Positions 35,057-42,105 of a stretch of DNA of 64,000 bases are shown here, one piece after another. The first letter of the stretch is position 1, and each line of letters opens with the position of its first letter. The translations under genes and the position numbers were made by a program. Source of the DNA: Streptomyces venezuelae (GTDB lineage Bacteria; Actinomycetota; Actinomycetes; Streptomycetales; Streptomycetaceae); assembly GCF_008642335.1 (NCBI RefSeq), contig NZ_CP029191.1:62001-126000 (forward strand). The letters run 5' to 3'. The notes beneath the pieces were generated by a model. That model ran no database searches and had not been told where the DNA came from. It was given only the letters and a program-made list of their open reading frames with translations.

Positions 35057-36508
35057 ATGGTCACCCGACGCCGTCTGCTCGGCACCGGACTCGCCGCCGC
35101 GGGCGTAGGGCTCACCGGGGCGTCGTTCACCCCCCTGCTCGGCGTGGACCGCGCCAAGGCCAGCCCGGCCCCGGCCGCCGCGGCGATACCCGAGCTGTTC
35201 ACCGTACCCATGCCGCAGATGCCGGTCCTCAGACCCACCGTGCGCACCGCGACCACCGATTACTACGACGTCACCACGCGCCGGGTGCGCAAGGAGATCC
35301 TGCCGGGCATCCAGACCGATCTGATCACCTACGACGGGAACTTCCCCGGCGCGACCCTCAAGGCCCGCTCGGGGCGCACCGTCGTCGTGCGCCAGCACAA
35401 CGAGCTGGACGTGGCCACCTCCTCGCACCTGCACGGCGCCTCGGTCACCCAGGCCAACGACGGTGACCCGATGGACACCCTGGCCCCGGGCGGGGTGCGC
35501 GCCTACACCTATCCCAACAAGCAGCCGCACGCCTCGCTGTGGTACCACGACCACGCCCACCACATGGAGTCGGAGAACGTCTACCGCGGGCTGCACGGCA
35601 GTTACCTGCTGACCGACGCCATCGAGGACAAACTGCCGCTGCCCAAGGGCGAGTACGACGTGGTGATCGCGATCCGCGACGCGCACTTCGACGCGGCGGG
35701 GCAGCTCGTGTACGTCATGGACGACCAGCAGCGCTCCACGCTGCTGGTCAACGGCGCGCCCTACCCCTTCTTCCAGGTCGCCGCCCGCAAGTACCGGCTG
35801 CGCTTCGCCAACATGTCCAACCAGCGTTTTCTGGGGCTGCGGCTGGCCGACGGCAGCGAGATCGTCCAGATCGGCTCGGACGGCGGGCTGCTGCCGCGCC
35901 CGCACACCACCGACTCCCTCACCCTCTCCCCCGGCGAGCGCATCGACGTCGTCGTGGACTTCTCCCGCTACAAGGTGGGCGACAAGGTGGTGCTGGAGAA
36001 CACCATCATCTTCGCCGGCAGCGCCGAGCAGGTCGGCCAGGTGATGCGGTTCGACGTGGTGCGCACGGCCGCCGACAGCAGTGCGGTGCCCGCGGTGCTG
36101 CGCTCGCTGCCGGCGCTGCCCACGCCGACCAACGAGCGGACCGTCGTGCTGAAGATGGAGGAGGGGGTGGCGCACCCCAAGGGCTTCGTGGACGGCAAGA
36201 CGTACGACCCGGCGCGGGTGGACGCCAGCATCCGGTTCGGGGCCAGCGAGGTGTGGACGGTCACCAACGCCAATGCGCGGGTGCCGCACAACTTCCATAT
36301 GCACCTGGTGCAGTTCCGGGTCCTGGAGCGGGGCGGCAAGCCGCCGGCGCCGGGCGAGTCGGGCCTGAAGGACACCGTCATCGTGGCGGCCGGTGAGACG
36401 GTCAAGCTGCAGGCGACCTTCGACTCCTACCGGGGTTCCTACGTCTACCACTGCCACATGCTGGACCACTCGGCGATGGGCATGATGGCGACCATGAAGA
36501 TCAGCTGA
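35057..36508 (+). CDS. Tat-exported multicopper oxidase (CotA/phenoxazinone synthase-like)
   Basis: The product is 483 aa, ATG 35057 behind AGGAGGG. The N-terminus MVTRRRLLGTGLAAAG is a Tat signal. All copper motifs are present: HLHG near residue 123, WYHDHAHH near 161, HNFHMH near 411 and YHCHMLDHSAMGMM near 465 (type-1 Cys, His and axial Met). Family members oxidise phenols, aminophenols or bilirubin with O2. Given the aminobenzoate-producing phz genes nearby, oxidative coupling of an o-aminophenol is conceivable but unproven. Confidence 0.9.
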   Translation: MVTRRRLLGTGLAAAGVGLTGASFTPLLGVDRAKASPAPAAAAIPELFTVPMPQMPVLRPTVRTATTDYYDVTTRRVRKEILPGIQTDLITYDGNFPGATLKARSGRTVVVRQHNELDVATSSHLHGASVTQANDGDPMDTLAPGGVRAYTYPNKQPHASLWYHDHAHHMESENVYRGLHGSYLLTDAIEDKLPLPKGEYDVVIAIRDAHFDAAGQLVYVMDDQQRSTLLVNGAPYPFFQVAARKYRLRFANMSNQRFLGLRLADGSEIVQIGSDGGLLPRPHTTDSLTLSPGERIDVVVDFSRYKVGDKVVLENTIIFAGSAEQVGQVMRFDVVRTAADSSAVPAVLRSLPALPTPTNERTVVLKMEEGVAHPKGFVDGKTYDPARVDASIRFGASEVWTVTNANARVPHNFHMHLVQFRVLERGGKPPAPGESGLKDTVIVAAGETVKLQATFDSYRGSYVYHCHMLDHSAMGMMATMKIS

Positions 36509-36523
36509 ACGGGAGGAGCAGGC

Positions 36524-36552
36524 GCCGCCCGCGGCCCGCGGCCGCGGGCGGC
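36524..36552. terminator. Bidirectional terminator hairpin
   Basis: GCCGCCCGCGGC pairs perfectly with GCCGCGGGCGGC over a 5-nt loop, between the convergent oxidase and AhpD-like genes. Confidence 0.65.
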
Positions 36553-36585
36553 CCGCCCCCTCCCCCCCCGGGTCGCGGGGGCGGC

Positions 36586-37059
36586 TCAGGTGAACTGGCC
36601 GACCCGGTAGTGGCCGGCGGGCTGCTGGGACATGACGTTGAGCCGGTTGAAGGCGTTGATCAGGGCGATGGTGGCCAGCAGGGCGGCCAGCTGGTCCTCG
36701 TCGTAGTGGCGGGCGGCGTTCGCCCAGGCCGCCTCGCTGACCCCGCCGGCCGCGTCGGCCAGGCGGGTGCCCTGCTCGGTCAGTTCCAGGGCGGCGCGTT
36801 CGGCCTCGGTGAAGACCGTCGCCTCGCGCCAGGCGGCGACCAGGTGGAGGCGCACCTGGCTCTCCCCGGCGTGGGCGGCCTCCTTGGTGTGCATGTCGAT
36901 GCAGAAGCCGCAGCCGTTGATCTGGCTGGCGCGCAGCCTGACCAGTTCCTGCGTCGACGCGGGCAGCGCGGAGTTGGCTGCCGCCTTGCCCGCCGCGGCC
37001 AGGTACTTCAAGAAGGCGGCCGAGACGGGGTTGTCGAAGAGGTTCAAGCGGGCGTCCAT
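36586..37059 (-). CDS. AhpD-like carboxymuconolactone decarboxylase family protein
   Basis: The product is 157 aa, ATG 37059 after AGAGGAG. The family core is intact with the catalytic GCGFCIDMHTKEA (CxxC...H) motif near residue 52. It is directly downstream of an ECF41 sigma factor and has its own ECF41-like promoter (37098-37124), the arrangement known for this sigma group. Probably an alkylhydroperoxidase-type disulfide reductase; the in vivo substrate in ECF41 systems is unknown. Confidence 0.9.
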   Translation of the reverse strand: MDARLNLFDNPVSAAFLKYLAAAGKAAANSALPASTQELVRLRASQINGCGFCIDMHTKEAAHAGESQVRLHLVAAWREATVFTEAERAALELTEQGTRLADAAGGVSEAAWANAARHYDEDQLAALLATIALINAFNRLNVMSQQPAGHYRVGQFT

Positions 37060-37097
37060 GGTGGGCTCCTCTGCCGTGCTGGTGCGTACACAGCTCA

Positions 37098-37124
37098 GAC
37101 CACGCAGGACGCCCGGATGTGACA
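37098..37124 (-). promoter_or_regulatory. ECF41-like promoter, TGTCACA-N16-GGTC
   Basis: On the minus strand TGTCACA is followed after 16 bases by GGTC (consensus CGTC), about 40 bp before the AhpD-like start. An in-register CGTC also occurs six bases after the -35. Confidence 0.55.
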
Positions 37125-37142
37125 GCCGCCCGCCCGCCAGGG

Positions 37143-38075
37143 TCAGCCGGTGGTCCAGGGGCGCAGTTTTTCGGGGTTGCGCACCGCCCACAGGTGCTTG
37201 ATGCGCTCGCCGGCGAAGTCGAAGGCCAGCACCGAGACGGTGACGCCGTGCTGCTGGACGACCAGGCCGGGCTCGCCGTTGACGGTGCGCTCCAGGATCG
37301 TCATGGCGGGCGCCTTGGCGGTGATGGTGACCAGGTAGCGGGCGATCTGCTCGCCGCCGCCGGTGGGGGGCGCGGCGTTGACCAGGCCGCCGCCGTCGGC
37401 CAGCCCGGTGGCCTCGGGGTCCAGGAGGCTGATCAGGGCGCCGATGTCCTTGGCCTCCCAGGCCTGCTTGAAGTCGCGCACCAGGTCGGCGCGGCGGGCG
37501 GTGGCGGTGGCGGGGGCCTGCTGGGCGCTGCGGATGCGGCGCCGGGCGGAGGAGGCCAGCTGGCGGCAGGCGGCCGGGCTGCGCCCGACGCTTTCGGCCA
37601 CTTCGGCGAAGGAGTAGCGGAAGACGTCGTGGAGGATGAACGCGACCCGCTCGGCCGGGGTCATGGACTCCAGGACGACCAGGAAGGCCATGTTGACCGA
37701 CTCGTCCAGGGTGATGCGGTCGGCCGGGTCGGCGGTGCCCGCCGAGCGGCCGCTGATCCACTCGGAGTGGTCGGGCAGCGGCTCGGGGATCCACTCCCCC
37801 ACATACCGCTCGCGCCGCGCCCGCGCCGAGCCCAAAAGGTCCAGGCAGATGCGGCTGGCCACGGTGGTCAGCCAGCCGCCGGGCGAGGCGACCGCCTCGC
37901 GCTGGGCGGGCGTCATGGCATACCAGCGGGCGTAGGCCTCCTGCACCACGTCCTCGGCGTCGGCCAGCGAGCCGAGGAACCGGTAGGCGAGGTTGATCAG
38001 CTGACGCCGCTCGCTCAGGACCGTGCTCAGGTCCGCCTCGAGCCGGTCGTCGTCTGGCGCGGTCTGCGTCCTCAT
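37143..38075 (-). CDS. ECF41-family RNA polymerase sigma factor with SnoaL-like C-terminal domain (1)
   Basis: The product is 310 aa, ATG 38075. Sigma-2 (LINLAYRFLGSLADAEDVVQEAYARWY, shown in part) and sigma-4 (YSFAEVAESVGRSPAACRQLASSARRRI, in part) are followed by an NTF2/SnoaL-like extension. The three ECF41 signatures are visible: WIPEP in the linker, DGGG and NPEKL in the extension. The extension replaces an anti-sigma factor by regulating the protein itself. It has its own ECF41-type promoter, so it is autoregulated. Its paralogue at 38658 is very similar. Confidence 0.92.
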   Translation of the reverse strand: MRTQTAPDDDRLEADLSTVLSERRQLINLAYRFLGSLADAEDVVQEAYARWYAMTPAQREAVASPGGWLTTVASRICLDLLGSARARRERYVGEWIPEPLPDHSEWISGRSAGTADPADRITLDESVNMAFLVVLESMTPAERVAFILHDVFRYSFAEVAESVGRSPAACRQLASSARRRIRSAQQAPATATARRADLVRDFKQAWEAKDIGALISLLDPEATGLADGGGLVNAAPPTGGGEQIARYLVTITAKAPAMTILERTVNGEPGLVVQQHGVTVSVLAFDFAGERIKHLWAVRNPEKLRPWTTG

Positions 38076-38119
38076 CGTCTCGCTTGCTCCCTTGGCCGGA
38101 ATCTGCCGTCATGGCATAC

Positions 38120-38146
38120 GACGAGACAGCCGGTGGGAATGTGAGG
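38120..38146 (-). promoter_or_regulatory. ECF41-like promoter, CCTCACA-N16-CGTC
   Basis: Minus strand, 45 bp upstream of sigma factor 1. The -10 CGTC and 16-bp spacing match the other sites; the first two bases of the -35 differ from TGTCACA. Confidence 0.6.
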
Positions 38147-38220
38147 CGGCCCGGCCCGCGCGGGGGCACCTTCTGGCAGGATTCCAGCGCTCTCCTAGGC
38201 GTATCAAATAGTCATATGGC

Positions 38221-38604
38221 ATGAGCAAACACAAAGCGATCGTGGAGCGGTACCGCGACGGGGTCCTCAGCGGCGACCACGAGCAGGTGCTGTCCCTGGT
38301 GACCGACGACGTGGTGTGGGAGAGCCTGGGCCAGCTGCGGGTGCAGGGCAAGGACGCGCTGCGCGGCGTGGTGCAGAACAAGGACGGGGTCGCGGCGCAG
38401 GGCGTCGTGCAGCGTCCGCGGATCACGGTCGACCGGCTGATCGAGGAGGGCGACACCGTGGTGGCCACCGGCCGGGCGGCGCTGCCGCTGCCCACCGGCG
38501 CGACGGCGGAGTTCCTCTTCTGCGACGTGTTCACCTTCGTCGGGGACGCGATCAGCCACCTGGAGAGCTACAAGGTCCCCCTGGCCCCGCCGCAGCAGGG
38601 CTGA
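38221..38604 (+). CDS. SnoaL-like (NTF2 fold) protein
   Basis: The product is 127 aa, from ATG 38221. It has the pattern 'IVERYRDGVLSGDHEQVLSLVTDDVVWE' with the pocket of ketosteroid-isomerase-like proteins. There is no ribosome site in front and the upstream sequence is unusually AT-rich (GTATCAAATAGTCATATGGC), so the mRNA may be leaderless. It lies between the two ECF41 genes, facing sigma factor 2, and is the same fold as their regulatory extension. Confidence 0.82.
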   Translation: MSKHKAIVERYRDGVLSGDHEQVLSLVTDDVVWESLGQLRVQGKDALRGVVQNKDGVAAQGVVQRPRITVDRLIEEGDTVVATGRAALPLPTGATAEFLFCDVFTFVGDAISHLESYKVPLAPPQQG

Positions 38605-38610
38605 GCGCCG

Positions 38611-38650
38611 GCACCCCGCCCCGGCCGGGCCGCCGGGCGGGGCGGGGTGC
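38611..38650. terminator. Bidirectional terminator hairpin
   Basis: GCACCCCGCCCC pairs with GGGGCGGGGTGC (12 bp, perfect) between the convergent SnoaL-like and sigma factor genes. Confidence 0.65.
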
Positions 38651-38657
38651 GGGCGGG

Positions 38658-39590
38658 TCAGCCGGCCGTCCAGGGGCGCAGCTTCTCGGGGTTGCGCACC
38701 GCCCAGATGTGCTTGATGCGCTCGCCCTCGAAGTCGAAGGCCAGCACCGAGACGGTGACGCCGTCCTGCTGGGCCACCAGGCCGGGCTGGCCGTTGACGG
38801 TGCGCTCCAGGATCGTCAGGTCCGGGGCGCGGCCGGCGACGTCGGCGAAGACGTGGGCGATGGCCGCGCCGCCGGTGACCGGCTGCAGCTGGGCGCTGAC
38901 CAGGCCGCCGCCGTCGGCGATGGTGGTGGCGTCGGGGTCGAGCAGGCCGATGAGGGCCTCGATGTCCTTGGCCGCCCAGGCCTGCTTGAAGTCGCGCACC
39001 AGATCGGCGCGGTGGGCGGTGGCGGCCGCCGGGGTGCTGCGGGCGGCGGTGATGCGGCGCCGGGCGGAGGAGGCCAGCTGGCGGCAGGCGGCCGGGCTGC
39101 GCCCGACGATCTCGGCGACTTCGGCGAAGGAGTAGTGGAAGACGTCGTGGAGGATGAACGCGACCCGCTCGGCCGGGGTCATCGCGTCCAGGACGACGAG
39201 GAAGGCCATGTTGACCGACTCGTCCAGGGTGATGCGGTCGGCCGGGTCGCCGGTGGCCTCCGGCCCGCTGATCCACTCCATGCGGTCGGGCAGCGGCTCG
39301 GGGATCCACTCCCCCACATACCGCTCGCGCCGGGCCCGCGCCGAGCCCAGGAGGTCCAGGCAGATGCGGCTGGCCACGGTGGTCAGCCAGCCGCCGGGGG
39401 CGGCGACCGCCTCCCGCCGGCGCTCGGACATGGCATACCAGCGGGCGTAGGTCTCCTGCACCACGTCCTCGGCGTCGGCCAGCGAGCCGAGGAACCGGTA
39501 GGCGAGGTTGATCAGCTGCCGGCGCTCGCTGAGTACGGCGCGCAGGCCGGGGTCGAGCCGGCTGTCCTCCGGCTCCACTTGGTTGCTCAT
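38658..39590 (-). CDS. ECF41-family RNA polymerase sigma factor with SnoaL-like C-terminal domain (2)
   Basis: The product is 310 aa, ATG 39590. It is a close paralogue of the gene at 37143, the same length and identical over long stretches, such as the linker through the WIPEP signature. DGGG and NPEKL are both retained. Differences cluster in the N-terminus and around residues 195-245 of the extension. This points to a tandem duplication with divergence in the sensing part. Confidence 0.92.
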   Translation of the reverse strand: MSNQVEPEDSRLDPGLRAVLSERRQLINLAYRFLGSLADAEDVVQETYARWYAMSERRREAVAAPGGWLTTVASRICLDLLGSARARRERYVGEWIPEPLPDRMEWISGPEATGDPADRITLDESVNMAFLVVLDAMTPAERVAFILHDVFHYSFAEVAEIVGRSPAACRQLASSARRRITAARSTPAAATAHRADLVRDFKQAWAAKDIEALIGLLDPDATTIADGGGLVSAQLQPVTGGAAIAHVFADVAGRAPDLTILERTVNGQPGLVAQQDGVTVSVLAFDFEGERIKHIWAVRNPEKLRPWTAG

Positions 39591-40147
39591 GGTGTCGCCA
39601 ACTCCCTTGACTGCGCCCTGACTTCACCAGTTCGTTCCGGCGTCGCCCAGAAGGTGGCGCGCGTCACCTCACATTACAACGGGCTGCGTCGTCGTATGGC
39701 TGGAGATCGAATTCCCGCCGGGCTCCCGTCCCCCGGTCGCCCGGTACCGGAATCCCCGTTCTCCGCCCGCGACTTCGGGCCTTCGAGGTCGCACCGACCG
39801 CCGAGGAGAATTGCCGTGCAGCTGACTTCGATCCGCGGGTCACCAGCAGGTCCGGGCCCCGCCGTGCGCGGCGGCCGCCCGGTGCGCCCGGCCTCGTCCT
39901 GGCCGCGGGGTGCCCGCGGCTGACCTGGGCCGCAGGGCTCCCGGTGGCGGGGGCCGCCGACAGTGCCACACCGCCGGCGGCGCCCCGCGGGGCGGACGCG
40001 GTCCGGGCCGCGGCCCCGCGACGGATGTTTTTCCCGGCTCTTTGCCCTCACCCCGCTGGATGTTTTCCCACAGGGGCGCGGCCCCCTCCGCCGAGGCGGC
40101 CGGCTCCTGGCACCACCCGTACAGCACGCGAAGAAAAGGAAACAGTT
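39591..40147. other. 557-bp gap between sigma factor 2 and the WrbA-like gene
   Basis: Apart from the ECF41-like promoter it contains a 35-codon ORF (39816-39923, GTG start, good site CGAGGAGAA) encoding an Arg/Pro/Gly-rich peptide that does not resemble a known protein. It could be a remnant or a leader. Confidence 0.4.
39667..39693 (+). promoter_or_regulatory. ECF41-like promoter copy facing right, CCTCACA-N16-CGTC
   Basis: Over 34 bp starting here, 28 bases match the promoter of sigma factor 1, but in the opposite orientation, away from sigma factor 2. The next real gene to the right is the WrbA-like gene at 40148. Confidence 0.55.
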
Positions 40148-40759
40148 GTGGAACCTGTGAACGTTGCAATCATCTATTACAGCGCGACCGGCAACGTGCA
40201 CACGTTGGCTCAGGCCGTGGCCGAGGGCGCGGAGAAGGCGGGCGCCACCGTGCGGCTGCGCAAGGTCGCCGAGACCGCCCCGGACGCGGCGATCAGCGCC
40301 AACCCGGCCTGGGTGGAGCACCGGGCGGCCACCACCGACATCGCCGAGGCCACCCACGACGACCTGGCCTGGGCGGATGCGGTCCTGTTCGGCACCCCCA
40401 GCCGGTTCGGCAACCCGGCCAGCCAGCTGCGCGCGTTCATCGACACCACCGGCCCGCTGTGGTTCGCGGGCAAGATCGCGGGCAAGGTGTTCTCCGCGTT
40501 CACCGCGAGCAACACCGCGCACGGCGGGCAGGAGTCGACGATCCTGGCGCTGTCGAACACCTTCTACCACTGGGGCGGCATCATCGTGCCGCCCGGCTAC
40601 ACCGACCCCATCCAGTTCCAGTCCGGCAACCCGTACGGCACCTCGCACGTCGCCGGCGAGGGCGCGCCCGGCGAGGTCGCGCTGCAGGCCGCCCGCCACC
40701 AGGCGCGCCGCGTGGTGGACACCGCGGCCGCGCTGAAGGCCGGGCGCGGCGAGCTCTGA
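40148..40759 (+). CDS. wrbA: NAD(P)H:quinone oxidoreductase, WrbA type
   Basis: The product is 203 aa. GTG 40148 is chosen for the upstream AAGGA; GTG 40157 is also possible. The flavodoxin-like FMN site reads IIYYSATGNVHTLAQAV, followed by FGTPSRFGNPASQLRAFID and the type-IV quinone reductase segment NTAHGGQESTILALSNTFYHWG (shown in part). Two-electron quinone reduction would protect a producer of redox-cycling phenazines or quinones. A near-perfect terminator separates it from the convergent phz operon. Confidence 0.9.
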   Translation: MEPVNVAIIYYSATGNVHTLAQAVAEGAEKAGATVRLRKVAETAPDAAISANPAWVEHRAATTDIAEATHDDLAWADAVLFGTPSRFGNPASQLRAFIDTTGPLWFAGKIAGKVFSAFTASNTAHGGQESTILALSNTFYHWGGIIVPPGYTDPIQFQSGNPYGTSHVAGEGAPGEVALQAARHQARRVVDTAAALKAGRGEL

Positions 40760-40786
40760 GCCGCCGCGGGACTCCTTGCGCACACC

Positions 40787-40824
40787 GGCGGGGGCCGCCG
40801 ACCCGATGGTCGGCGGCCCCCGCC
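40787..40824. terminator. Strong bidirectional terminator
   Basis: A perfect 17-bp stem (GGCGGGGGCCGCCGACC and its complement) with a CGAT tetraloop, between the WrbA-like gene and the end of the phz operon. Confidence 0.8.
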
Positions 40825-40835
40825 CGTTGCCGGGT

Positions 40836-41318
40836 TCAGGAGGGGATCCAGTCGCGTTTGATGTGCGGGGTGTCGATGCTCAGGGCGCGCATGTGCTCGA
40901 TGGGGTTGGTGTATTCGCGGCTGGCGGCGATGAGTCCGTCGTCCAGGGTGAAGCCGTGGATGAAGTGGTTGCGGTAGCGGCCCTCGGGATAGCCGGGGAA
41001 GCGGATGGTGCCCTCACCCTCGCACTCCACCCAGATGACGGCCGGGTCCTGGGTCTCGTAGATCTGCACGTCGGACCACTCCCAGTCGGGCAGCACCTCA
41101 AGGGAGAGCTCGTTGTGCTTTTGCAGCTTGGCGCGGCCCTTGACGGTGATGGGGCGGCCGATGTCGGTGTTGAACAGGGCGGCGGTGCCGTCTTCGGTGT
41201 AGAGGGTGTAGCGGCGCAGCCGGGCCTCGCGGCCGGTCTCCATGTACTGCTCCACGGCCCGCCGGTTGCGGGCGCGCAGCTCGAGGTGGTTGGTGAACAC
41301 CGGGGCGGGGGCGGTCAT
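40836..41318 (-). CDS. Phenazine biosynthesis PhzA/PhzB-family protein
   Basis: The product is 160 aa, ATG 41318 with GGAG seven bases upstream. It is a full NTF2-fold PhzA/B protein (RRAVEQYMETGREARLRRYTLYTEDGTAALF, shown in part, then WEWSDVQIYETQDPAVIWVECEGEG). PhzA/B proteins promote the condensation of two ketone intermediates into the tricycle. It is the last gene of the operon and about half identical by eye to the first (45908-46396), so a PhzA/PhzB pair exists, though A and B cannot be assigned. Confidence 0.92.
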   Translation of the reverse strand: MTAPAPVFTNHLELRARNRRAVEQYMETGREARLRRYTLYTEDGTAALFNTDIGRPITVKGRAKLQKHNELSLEVLPDWEWSDVQIYETQDPAVIWVECEGEGTIRFPGYPEGRYRNHFIHGFTLDDGLIAASREYTNPIEHMRALSIDTPHIKRDWIPS

Positions 41319-41352
41319 CGCATCTCCGAGAACAAGTGGGGGGTGGGGTGGG

Positions 41353-42003
41353 TCAGGGCTGCAGGCGGGTGGTGTCCCAGCCGCTGTCGGTGCGGTCGTA
41401 GCGCAGCCGTTCGTGCAGCCGGTCGGTGCCATTCGCCCAGAACTCCACGGCGGCCGGCTCCAGGAGGTAGGCCACGAACGTGTCGGGGCAGGGCAGCGCG
41501 CGCGGCGGCTCGCCCAGTTCCAGGGCCCTGGCGCGGATCTCTTCGAGGTGGTCCAGGTCGCGCAGCGGCTCGCTCTGCAGCGAGACGGTGGACATGGGGT
41601 GGGTGAACACCGCGCGCGCCGCCCACAGTTCCTCCGCCGTCGCGCGCGGGAGCTGGCGCACCGGGCCGGCCACGGTGATCTGCTGGCTGGTCTCGCGCCA
41701 GTACAGCACCCCCGACGCCCAGGGGTTGGCGGTCAGTTCCCGGCCCTTCTGGCTGCCGGCGTGGGTGATGAACACGATGCCGGTGTCGGTGACCTGGTTG
41801 ACCGCCAGGATCCGCGAGGAGGTACGCCCCTGCGCGTCGGCGGTGGCCAGGGCCAGCGCGCGCGGCTCGCGCACGCCCTGCTCGGTGGCCGTCTTCAGCC
41901 AGGCGGACAGCAGGCCCAGCGGCTCCGCGGGCGGCGTGTGGAACTCGGGGAACTCCACCTCGAGGGAGCCCGTCAGCGTCTCGGAACGCCGTACATCAGA
42001 CAT
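41353..42003 (-). CDS. phzG: PhzG-like FMN-dependent pyridoxamine-phosphate-oxidase-family protein
   Basis: The product is 216 aa, ATG 42003 with AAGGA eight bases upstream. Pattern: REPRALALATADAQGRTSSRILAV, HAGSQKGRELTANPWASGVLYW and C-terminal RLHERLRYDRTDSGWDTTRLQP (in part), typical of PdxH-like PhzG. It oxidises the reduced tricyclic intermediates. Gene order after phzE normally includes phzF, but here only a 102-bp GC-rich spacer lies between phzE and phzG. Confidence 0.92.
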   Translation of the reverse strand: MSDVRRSETLTGSLEVEFPEFHTPPAEPLGLLSAWLKTATEQGVREPRALALATADAQGRTSSRILAVNQVTDTGIVFITHAGSQKGRELTANPWASGVLYWRETSQQITVAGPVRQLPRATAEELWAARAVFTHPMSTVSLQSEPLRDLDHLEEIRARALELGEPPRALPCPDTFVAYLLEPAAVEFWANGTDRLHERLRYDRTDSGWDTTRLQP

Positions 42004-42105
42004 GGATGAATCCTTCAACGGTGCGGCCACAGCGCGGCTTTGACAGGGGAAAGGGCCGGGCCGGCGCTCGGGGGTGGGCGCCGGCCCGGCAGTGGGTGGG
42101 GCGGA

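Noticed and set aside
38221..38604. Polyketide cyclase as sign of a type II PKS cluster
   Set aside because: SnoaL-like folds are common, no ketosynthase or ACP is in the window, and the context is ECF41 regulation.
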